The notes beneath the pieces were generated by a model. That model saw only the letters and a program-made list of their open reading frames with translations, was not told where the DNA came from and did no database searches. This document shows, piece by piece, positions 1 to 5,750 of a DNA stretch of 6,828 nucleotides (positions within the stretch are counted from its first letter, which is position 1; each line of letters begins with the position of its first letter). The position numbers were made by a program, and so were the translations under genes. The stretch lies in assembly GCA_014801735.1 (NCBI GenBank), contig JAAVDO010000008.1, positions 19,602 to 26,429 of the forward strand, written 5' to 3'. The stretch comes from Bacteroides sp. GTDB taxonomy: Bacteria > Bacteroidota > Bacteroidia > Bacteroidales > Muribaculaceae.

Positions 1-2
1 TA

Positions 3-398
3 ATGATTCTTGACATAAAGCTATTTAAGGAACTATCAGAAGAGGCTCGTAGGTCTCCTCGACTGCGCATGAACTGTGATATGCGCAATTCTGCTGCGGA
101 TCAGTCTCAAAGAATGTTAAATGCAATCGAGCCAGGAACTGAACTACCAGTTCATCGCCACAGGAAAACATCAGAAACATGCATAGTGCTGCGCGGCTCG
201 GCAGAGGAACTATTCTATGATGACAACGGCAACATTACAGACCGTATCATATTGGATCCGGAGACAGATTGTAGTGGCGTAAATATCTCGGCCGGGAGAT
301 GGCACAAAATTGTATCACTTGAGCATGGCACTGTAATATTCGAAGCTAAAGACGGTCCTTACGAACCTCTGTCGAATGAAGATATCCTAATGTTATGA
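3..398 (+). CDS. wbuC: WbuC family cupin-fold metalloprotein
   Basis: A 131-residue single-domain cupin. The family hallmark RMNCDMR is at residues 22-28, followed by QRMLNAIEPGTELPVHRHR (36-54). H51, H53 and E58 form the first cupin metal motif, and H101 in GRWHKIV is the later metal-binding histidine. The ending FEAKDGPYEP is also typical of WbuC. Family knowledge: WbuC proteins are encoded in L-FucNAc-containing O-antigen clusters such as E. coli O26, but their reaction has not been firmly established. The ATG at 3 overlaps a possible stop of an upstream gene (TAATG at 1-5), and its own stop overlaps the next ATG (ATGA at 395-398), so translation is probably coupled on both sides. In E. 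coli O26 wbuC follows wbuB; here it precedes fnlB. A role in UDP-L-FucNAc synthesis or use is inferred from context. The length is complete and no key residue is missing. Confidence 0.88.
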   Translation: MILDIKLFKELSEEARRSPRLRMNCDMRNSAADQSQRMLNAIEPGTELPVHRHRKTSETCIVLRGSAEELFYDDNGNITDRIILDPETDCSGVNISAGRWHKIVSLEHGTVIFEAKDGPYEPLSNEDILML

Positions 399-1600
399 AA
401 GTATTAGTCACAGGTGCAAAGGGTTTTGTAGGCAAGAACCTTTGCGCTCAGCTCAATAATATAAAGGATGGTAAGACAAAGAGCTATCCAGTCAAAATTG
501 ATGAGGTATTTGAGTATGATATCGATTCGACCACTGAGGAACTTGACCGATACTGCAAGGAGGCAGATTTTGTTTTCAACTTAGCCGGAGTAAATCGCCC
601 AGAAAATCCAGAAGACTTCAAGAAAGGCAACTTCGGTTTCGCATCTATCCTACTTGACACGCTCAAAAAACATGGCAATATTTGTCCCGTTATGTTGTCA
701 AGCTCAATTCAGGCAACACTTATCGGCCGTTATGCCGGACACCCTTACGGTGAGAGCAAGAAGGCGGGGGAAGAGCTCTTTTTTGATTATGCGAAGGAAA
801 CCGGAACAAAAGTACTCGTTTACCGGTTCCCTAACCTTTTCGGAAAATGGTGTCGACCCAATTATAACTCGGCTGTCGCTACATTCTGCAACAATATTGC
901 CAACGATCTACCAATACAGGTCAATGACCCTACAGTAGAATTGGAGCTCCTCTATATAGATGATCTTGTTGCGGAAATGATTCTGGCGCTGCAGGGAAAG
1001 GAGCATCACTGCGAGTTTGACGGTGTGGAAACCATACTGAAACAGGATGGCCGCTATTGTGCCGTGCCGACAACGTTCCATGTTACTCTTGGAAAAATCG
1101 TCGACCTATTGCATCAGTTTGCCGAGATGTCAAAAACGCTGCTGATTCCCGAGATTCCTAATGATAGTTTCGCAAAACGCCTTTTTTCTACTTATCTGTC
1201 TTATTTACCGAAAGAAAAGACTGTCTTTGATTTAAAGATGAACTGCGATAACCGTGGTAGCTTTACCGAGTTAGTTCATACACCCAATTGCGGTCAAGTA
1301 AGCATCAATATTTCCAAACCCGGAATCACCAAAGGGCAGCACTGGCACAACTCCAAGTGGGAACAGTTTATTGTAGTGAAAGGTCACGGACTAATCCAAA
1401 TGCGCAAAGAAGGGTCGGATGAAGTGCTGAACTACGAAGTAAGCGGAGACAGGATTCAATCCGTAATCATGCTGCCTGGATATACTCACAACATCATCAA
1501 TCTTTCCGACACTGAAGACCTCGTTACGGTCATGTACTGCAACGAAATTTTCGATTCCAATCATCCCGACACATACTTTGACCCGGTAGAAAAGAAATGA
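395..1600 (+). CDS. fnlB: Bifunctional UDP-sugar 3-epimerase/4-reductase of L-FucNAc synthesis (FnlB/CapF type)
   Basis: A 401-residue two-domain protein. The N-terminal domain (about 1-250) is an extended short-chain dehydrogenase: the dinucleotide motif is G7-x-x-G10-x-x-G13, FNLAGVNRP lies at 61-69, SSS at 102-104, and the catalytic pair is Y118/K122 in YGESK. The C-terminal domain (about 275-398) is a cupin with GQHWHNSKWEQF: H316, H318 and E323 are candidate metal ligands and H365 in GYTHNI is another. In S. aureus CapF the cupin domain epimerises C3 of the 4-keto intermediate made by CapE/FnlA, and the SDR domain then reduces C4 with NADPH, giving UDP-2-acetamido-2,6-dideoxy-L-talose. 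Both active sites look intact and the length is slightly above the usual ~370. The start and stop both sit in ATGA overlaps (395-398 and 1597-1600). The preceding gene is also a cupin, which fits cooperation in one pathway. The cytoplasmic location is inferred from the lack of signal or membrane segments. Confidence 0.94.
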   Translation: MKVLVTGAKGFVGKNLCAQLNNIKDGKTKSYPVKIDEVFEYDIDSTTEELDRYCKEADFVFNLAGVNRPENPEDFKKGNFGFASILLDTLKKHGNICPVMLSSSIQATLIGRYAGHPYGESKKAGEELFFDYAKETGTKVLVYRFPNLFGKWCRPNYNSAVATFCNNIANDLPIQVNDPTVELELLYIDDLVAEMILALQGKEHHCEFDGVETILKQDGRYCAVPTTFHVTLGKIVDLLHQFAEMSKTLLIPEIPNDSFAKRLFSTYLSYLPKEKTVFDLKMNCDNRGSFTELVHTPNCGQVSINISKPGITKGQHWHNSKWEQFIVVKGHGLIQMRKEGSDEVLNYEVSGDRIQSVIMLPGYTHNIINLSDTEDLVTVMYCNEIFDSNHPDTYFDPVEKK

Positions 1601-2778
1601 AAACTGATTATAAAGCCATCAAATTTTCAGATAATGGCAAACTGAAATTGCTTATTATTGTAGGTACTCGCCCAGAGATTATCCGTCTTGCAGCGACTAT
1701 AAACAAATGTCGTAAATACTTCGATGTTATCCTCGCCCACACAGGTCAGAACTATGACTACAACCTTAACGGTGTATTCTTTAAGGATCTTAAACTTAAG
1801 GATCCGGAGGTATATATGGACGCCGTTGGTGATGATCTTGGCGCGACTGTCGGCAACATTATAAACTGCTCATATAAGCTAATGGCAGCCATCAAGCCCG
1901 ATGCTCTCCTGATTCTAGGAGATACCAACTCGTGCTTATCGGCTATTCCCGCAAAGCGTCTTCATATCCCCATCTTCCACATGGAGGCTGGTAACCGATG
2001 CAAAGATGAATGTCTGCCCGAAGAAACCAACCGCCGCATTGTTGACATCATCTCCGACGTCAATCTCTGCTATTCAGAGCATGCTCGCCGTTACCTTGCC
2101 GATTGCGGATTGCCGAAAGAACGAACATATGTCACAGGTTCGCCGATGGCTGAAGTACTTCATGCAAACCTCAAAGACATAGAGCAAAGCGACATCCATG
2201 CTCGGCTTGGTCTTGAAAAGGGGAAATATATTCTCTTGTCGGCTCACCGCGAAGAGAACATTGACACTGAGAAAAACTTCCTATCACTTTTCAACGCAAT
2301 AAATGCCATTGCAGAGAAATACGATATACCAATTCTTTACAGCTGTCACCCTCGTAGCCGCAAACGTCTTGAACAGTCCGGTTTCAAACTTGACAGACGA
2401 GTTATCCAGCACGAGCCCCTCGGGTTCCACGATTACAATTGCCTGCAGATGAATGCGGCGGCAGTCATTTCCGACTCCGGCACCCTCCCCGAAGAATCGA
2501 GTTTCTTCACATCCGTGGGGTATCCCTTCCCTGCTGTGTGCATTCGCACCTCTACCGAGCGTCCGGAATCACTTGATAACGCAGGGTTCATACTCGCCGG
2601 CATAGACGAAAAGAGTCTTCTTCAGGCTGTTGAAACCGCAATCTCGATGAATCGTAACCACGATGATGGAACGCCTGTTGATGTCTACGTAGGCGAAAAT
2701 GTCTCCAACATTGTAGTAAAAATTATTCAATCCTACGTAACCGTCGTCAACAAAATGGTTTGGCGAAAAGATGTTTGA
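1597..2778 (+). CDS. fnlC: UDP-N-acetylglucosamine 2-epimerase family, UDP-L-FucNAc synthase (FnlC/CapG type)
   Basis: A 393-residue non-hydrolysing UDP-sugar 2-epimerase of the WecB fold. Motifs in order: GTRPEIIR (23-30), HTGQNYD (48-54), LGDTNS (107-112), HMEAGNR (128-134), PEETNRR (141-147), SAHREEN (215-221), SCHPRSRKRL (249-258), SDSGTLPEE (292-300) and the substrate-site TERPES (320-325). D109, E130, E142/E143 and H217 match the positions of the catalytic acids and histidine in E. coli WecB. Immediate linkage to fnlB argues for the FnlC/CapG reaction, C2 epimerisation of UDP-2-acetamido-2,6-dideoxy-L-talose to UDP-L-FucNAc, rather than UDP-ManNAc formation. That choice is inferred from context. 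The ATG at 1597 is the only start ahead of the first motif and lies in an ATGA overlap with fnlB. The 3' half is visibly richer in G+C than the next gene. A generic annotation would be wecB. Confidence 0.93.
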   Translation: MKTDYKAIKFSDNGKLKLLIIVGTRPEIIRLAATINKCRKYFDVILAHTGQNYDYNLNGVFFKDLKLKDPEVYMDAVGDDLGATVGNIINCSYKLMAAIKPDALLILGDTNSCLSAIPAKRLHIPIFHMEAGNRCKDECLPEETNRRIVDIISDVNLCYSEHARRYLADCGLPKERTYVTGSPMAEVLHANLKDIEQSDIHARLGLEKGKYILLSAHREENIDTEKNFLSLFNAINAIAEKYDIPILYSCHPRSRKRLEQSGFKLDRRVIQHEPLGFHDYNCLQMNAAAVISDSGTLPEESSFFTSVGYPFPAVCIRTSTERPESLDNAGFILAGIDEKSLLQAVETAISMNRNHDDGTPVDVYVGENVSNIVVKIIQSYVTVVNKMVWRKDV

Positions 2779-3979
2779 GGCGATGAATATTCTGTTCCTT
2801 TCCTTATCGAGATTTGAGGATATAAATGTCAGAGGTATTTACCCTGATTTGATGCGTGAGTTTATCAGGCGTGGAAATAATGTCTATATAGCATCGCCAA
2901 CCGAGCGTAGGTTTGGTAAGCCAACTTATCTCATCGAATTTGATCATTGTCAAATCCTAAAGATAAAAACTTTCAATATTCAGAAAGCAAATGTAGTTGA
3001 GAAAGGGATCGGGACTCTACTTCTTGAATATCAGTTTGACAAAGCTATAGAGAAATATTGGGGTAATATCAAGTTTGATTTAGTTCTCTATGCGACTCCA
3101 CCCATAACCTTCAACAAGGTGATTGAGAACATAAAAAAGCGCTGTGATTGTCGCTCATACCTGATGCTCAAAGATATATTTCCACAAAATGCTGTTGACC
3201 TGGGTATGATGAAAGAAGGAGGTATCCTTCACAAAATGTTTCGCAAGAAAGAAAAACGATTATATAAAATATCAGATCGCATTGGTTGCATGTCTCCAGC
3301 TAATTGCGAATATGTTCTAAAGCATAACCCGGAAGTAGAGATGGCAAAAGTTGAATTATGCCCCAATGCCATAGAACCTATAGAAATTCCCGAGCTATCA
3401 AATGATGAACGTAAAACGCTACTCTCCAAATTAGATATCCCAAGTGATAAAACTCTTTTTATCTACGGAGGTAATCTTGGCAAACCACAAGGTTTGGATT
3501 TTTTGCTTAAAGTGATTGAAGCAAACGAACAGCGAAGTGATAGCTTCATAATCGTAGTCGGAAGCGGTACTGAATATCCTAAGATTGAAAGGTGGTTCAA
3601 TGATAATAATCCAATCAATGCAAAATTACTATCAGCTCTTCCCAAACATGATTATGATAATCTGGTAAGAGCATGCCATGTCGGTCTAATATTCCTAGAT
3701 CCACGATTTACAATTCCCAATTTCCCATCACGCCTTTTGAGTTATCTTGAGAACTCCATGCCTGTACTAGTCGCAACTGATGACAAAACTGATATTGGGC
3801 GTATCGCCGAACGTGAAGGTTTCGGCCTCTGGAGTGAAAGTGGGGATATAGATAAATTTATGCTTAATATGAAACAGGTTATCAGCAAATCTAAAGAGAT
3901 GGGAAAACTTGGGTACAAGTTTTTAAAAGAAAATTATACGACGGAGCATGTCGGTAATATAATCGATAAATTGAAATGA
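2771..3979 (+). CDS. wbuB: GT4-family glycosyltransferase, WbuB-type L-FucNAc transferase
   Basis: A 402-residue glycosyltransferase of the GT-B fold. The N-terminal Rossmann half begins MNILFLSLSRFEDINVRGIY and carries LMLKDIFPQNAVDLGMM (131-147), typical of WbuB-like enzymes. The C-terminal nucleotide-sugar half has IYGGNLGKPQGLDFLL (231-246), VGSGTE (263-268) and FPSRLLSYLENSMPVLV (318-334), which is the equivalent of the GT4 donor-binding region. WbuB of E. coli O26 is thought to transfer L-FucNAc to the lipid-linked acceptor; here the same donor would come from the two upstream enzymes. It probably acts at the cytoplasmic face of the inner membrane. The ATG at 2771 overlaps fnlC by 8 bases; a second ATG at 2783 (residue 5) leaves a 4-base gap, sits just after GAGG, and begins at the conserved NILFLSL strand, so it is an equally good or better start. 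The acceptor sugar and linkage cannot be read from sequence. Confidence 0.87.
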   Translation: MFEAMNILFLSLSRFEDINVRGIYPDLMREFIRRGNNVYIASPTERRFGKPTYLIEFDHCQILKIKTFNIQKANVVEKGIGTLLLEYQFDKAIEKYWGNIKFDLVLYATPPITFNKVIENIKKRCDCRSYLMLKDIFPQNAVDLGMMKEGGILHKMFRKKEKRLYKISDRIGCMSPANCEYVLKHNPEVEMAKVELCPNAIEPIEIPELSNDERKTLLSKLDIPSDKTLFIYGGNLGKPQGLDFLLKVIEANEQRSDSFIIVVGSGTEYPKIERWFNDNNPINAKLLSALPKHDYDNLVRACHVGLIFLDPRFTIPNFPSRLLSYLENSMPVLVATDDKTDIGRIAEREGFGLWSESGDIDKFMLNMKQVISKSKEMGKLGYKFLKENYTTEHVGNIIDKLK

Positions 3980-4629
3980 AACCATATAGAGACTTCTTTA
4001 AACGAGCCATTGATGTGTTTGCATCCGGAGGAGCACTATTGGTCTTGTCGGTACCCCTAGCTGCAGTGACTGTCTGGCTTCATTTTGCAAATAAGGGTGC
4101 AGGTGCTTTTTTTACTCAGGAACGTCCCGGAAAGAATGGTAAAATTTTCAAAGTTGTCAAGTTTAAAACGATGACAGACGAGAAAGATTCCAACGACCGA
4201 CTTCTTCCAGATGAAAAACGACTTACCAAAATAGGGAAAATTGTGAGATCTATGTCTATTGATGAACTCCCACAGCTATGGAATGTCTTCAAGGGTGACA
4301 TGTCTCTTATCGGACCTCGACCTTTATTGGTGAAATATCTTCCGCTTTATTCCCCTGAACAGGCACGACGTCACGATGTCCGCCCCGGTATTACAGGTTG
4401 GGCGCAAGTTCACGGAAGAAATCTCTGTATGCTAAGCAAGAAATTCGAATATGATGTGTGGTATGTCGATAATCTTTCATTTACCGTAGATATGAAAATA
4501 ATATGGATGACTGTAAAGAGAGTTATTTGCCGATCTGATGTTGGGGTTGGAGCAGGAAATATGAAGGATGTTGACGACCTGCAATTTGCCGAACGATTAA
4601 AAAAAACGCAGGATGGAATTCGGATCTGA
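3976..4629 (+). CDS. Undecaprenyl-phosphate sugar-1-phosphate transferase (PglC-type initiating enzyme)
   Basis: A 217-residue small monotopic phosphoglycosyl transferase of the bacterial sugar transferase family. The start KPYRDFFKRAIDVFAS is followed by one hydrophobic membrane-associated segment (about 15-37). The catalytic domain shows FFTQERPGKNGKIFKVVKFK (45-64), RSMSIDELPQLWNVFKGDMS (91-110) containing the D96-E97 dyad that matches the catalytic Asp-Glu of Campylobacter PglC, then LIGPRPLL (111-118), RPGITGWAQVHGRN (136-149) and YDVWYVDNLS (159-168). It should transfer a sugar 1-phosphate from a UDP-sugar to undecaprenyl phosphate and so start the repeat unit. It lacks the multi-helix N-terminal half of WbaP/WcaJ enzymes. 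The sugar is not predictable here: no PglD/PglE/PglF-like diNAcBac genes lie in the window. The start lies in an ATGA overlap with the glycosyltransferase gene; the end overlaps the next gene by 17 bases. Confidence 0.93.
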   Translation: MKPYRDFFKRAIDVFASGGALLVLSVPLAAVTVWLHFANKGAGAFFTQERPGKNGKIFKVVKFKTMTDEKDSNDRLLPDEKRLTKIGKIVRSMSIDELPQLWNVFKGDMSLIGPRPLLVKYLPLYSPEQARRHDVRPGITGWAQVHGRNLCMLSKKFEYDVWYVDNLSFTVDMKIIWMTVKRVICRSDVGVGAGNMKDVDDLQFAERLKKTQDGIRI

Positions 4630-5647
4630 CTTTCATTATTTGCTCCAATATCCCGACTTAGTACCTTTTATCAAAGATATCAAGTCGGAATACAGACTTT
4701 ATGCCGAAGGTCGGCATGCCTTTGAATCTATTTTAATCAAGGAAAATATAAAACGCGTCTGGATACCGTCCTATTATTGCTATGAATCCATTACCGGGAT
4801 AGAATCGTTGGGAATCCAGATTGTTTTTTATCATTGTTCTCCTGTAAGTGATCTAAGAGAAATAATAACTTCGCTCTGTATTAAGAGCAAAGAAGCAATT
4901 TTAGTCATGAATTACTTCGGATTGCATAGTCAGGTTGACTATTCCGAGCATGATTTTCTCATCATCGAGGATCACTCTCACGATCCGATTAGCGATTGGG
5001 CTCTACATAGCAACGCAGACTGGTGCTTCGCTTCCTTGAGAAAGACCATTCCCGTTGCTGACGGTGGAATCCTATGGTCTCCAGTAGGACGGTCTCTGCC
5101 TCTCGAACCGGAAACATCTTGGCAGGCTGTTAAAAACTTCGACTATAGATATTCAGCCATGAAAGAGAAAACTAATTATCTCCTTACAGGGACTGAATTT
5201 CTTAAAAATCATTATCTCACGGTATTTAAAGATACGGAGGAGGCTTTTTCAAGTATTCCGATTTGCGCGATATCTGCCCTGTCCAGACAAATTGTTAAGA
5301 GTTTTGATCTTCGGTACTGGTTGGATCTAAAAAAGAGAAATTTCGAAATCCTAAGAAGTTTACTCATACCTGACAGCACGTATGAAATACTTCAGCCTCT
5401 TACCTCGAATACAACTCCTTTCAGCCTGATATTGCTATTCACATCCCAGCAGAAGCGAGATGCAGTAAGGCGCTATCTTATACAGTCGCAAGTCTATCCT
5501 GCAATCCTTTGGGCTGTTCCGGAAAATACTGACTCTGAGTCGGACAATTTTTCAAAACGTATGCTTTCCATACACTGTGATGGAAGATATACTCCAACCG
5601 ATATGGAGGAATTAGCGTGTAGGATCAACAAAGCAATAAAAAAATGA
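4613..5647 (+). CDS. Divergent DegT/DnrJ/EryC1-like PLP-dependent enzyme of polysaccharide locus
   Basis: A 344-residue protein with a fold type I PLP pattern close to sugar aminotransferases. In order: YAEGRHAFESIL (30-41) resembles the GR-A-L start of the DegT fold, VWIPSYYCYES (49-59) the cofactor-binding strand, LVMNYFG (97-103) the VH-FG strand, and IIEDHSHDPIS (117-127) carries D120, the expected ligand of the pyridine nitrogen. FASLRKTIPVADGGIL (139-154) carries K144, the expected Schiff-base lysine, 24 residues after D120. The usual EDxAQ is EDHSH here, and the protein is shorter than typical DegT enzymes (370-400), so it is a divergent branch. The likely reaction is amino-group transfer to a keto-sugar or similar small molecule; the substrate is unknown and inferred. 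ATG 4613 overlaps the previous gene by 17 bases and follows a short AGG. Its last ~30 codons are duplicated immediately downstream. The TGA (5645-5647) overlaps an ATG at 5644. Confidence 0.72.
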   Translation: MEFGSDFHYLLQYPDLVPFIKDIKSEYRLYAEGRHAFESILIKENIKRVWIPSYYCYESITGIESLGIQIVFYHCSPVSDLREIITSLCIKSKEAILVMNYFGLHSQVDYSEHDFLIIEDHSHDPISDWALHSNADWCFASLRKTIPVADGGILWSPVGRSLPLEPETSWQAVKNFDYRYSAMKEKTNYLLTGTEFLKNHYLTVFKDTEEAFSSIPICAISALSRQIVKSFDLRYWLDLKKRNFEILRSLLIPDSTYEILQPLTSNTTPFSLILLFTSQQKRDAVRRYLIQSQVYPAILWAVPENTDSESDNFSKRMLSIHCDGRYTPTDMEELACRINKAIKK

Positions 5648-5650
5648 TTA
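5554..5650 (+). repeat. Tandem repeat copy 1 (3' end of the DegT-like gene)
   Basis: This 97-base unit starts at aaaacgtatgc and ends at aaaatgatta. It encodes the last ~30 residues of the DegT-like protein (KRMLSIHCDGRYTP and onward), its TGA and an overlapping ATGATTA. It repeats at an offset of 101 bases as copy 2. The first 43 bases (5554-5596) are identical to copy 2; the next 39 bases carry eight mismatches, followed by a one-base indel in the A-rich run before the stop. A weaker A/T-rich match extends a few bases upstream, to about 5546. This copy is part of the functional gene because it continues the long reading frame. Confidence 0.95.
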
Positions 5651-5742
5651 TTTTAAAACGTATGCTTTCCATACACTGTGATGGAAGATATACTCCAGCC
5701 GATATGGAAGTATTCGCGTACAAGATTAACAAAGCAAAATAA
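5644..5742 (+). pseudogene. 32-codon mini-ORF: detached second tail of a DegT-like gene
   Basis: An open frame starts at ATG 5644 inside the ATGA overlap with the DegT-like stop, runs MIILKRMLSIHCDGRYTPAD and 12 more residues, and ends at TAA 5740-5742, one base before the ATG of the next gene. It lacks every catalytic element of the parent enzyme, so no enzyme activity is expected. I read it as a remnant C-terminus of a second, slightly different DegT-like allele. Because the repeat carries the stop/start overlap with it, the fragment can still pass a re-initiating ribosome from the DegT-like gene to the FemAB-like gene. Whether the peptide is made or stable is unknown; a purely untranslated scar is the alternative. 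Confidence 0.6.
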
Positions 5743-5750
5743 AATGATTA
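5655..5750 (+). repeat. Tandem repeat copy 2 (linker and start of the FemAB-like gene)
   Basis: A 96-base second copy of the unit at 5554-5650. It is preceded by tttt (5651-5654) and ends in aaaatgatta, whose ATG (5744) is the start of the FemAB-like gene. Read in the frame of copy 1 it encodes KRMLSIHCDGRYTPADMEVF and a short tail to TAA at 5740-5742. Compared with copy 1, the changed codons give T/A, E/V, L/F, C/Y and R/K plus two synonymous changes, and no frameshift occurs within the coding part. The conservative pattern resembles a homologous allele more than random decay. Confidence 0.95.

Noticed and set aside
654..938. 94-codon plus-strand open frame inside fnlB
   Set aside because: It lies wholly inside fnlB, which has intact SDR and cupin motifs, and its translation shows no recognisable domain.
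1781..1805. TTAAGGATC direct repeat with near-palindromic arms inside fnlC
   Set aside because: It encodes the ordinary lysine-rich FKDLKLKDPE stretch of the epimerase; the 9-base repeat is explained by repeated KD codons and there is no intergenic context for a regulatory site.
3229..3645. Minus-strand open frames of 60-66 codons opposite wbuB
   Set aside because: They are antisense to a well-supported glycosyltransferase, low in recognisable motifs, and not linked to any minus-strand gene. The same applies to 484-678 and 4116-4301.
5634..5646. Run of seven A residues before the DegT-like stop as a frameshift site
   Set aside because: It lies in the last codons of the gene. A shift would change only the terminal lysines or run briefly into the mini-ORF, and no downstream domain would be fused.
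5554..5750. The two-copy repeat as a CRISPR or insertion-sequence signature
   Set aside because: There are only two adjacent copies with no spacer structure, both are coding sequence of the DegT-like gene, and no transposase or terminal inverted repeats are present.
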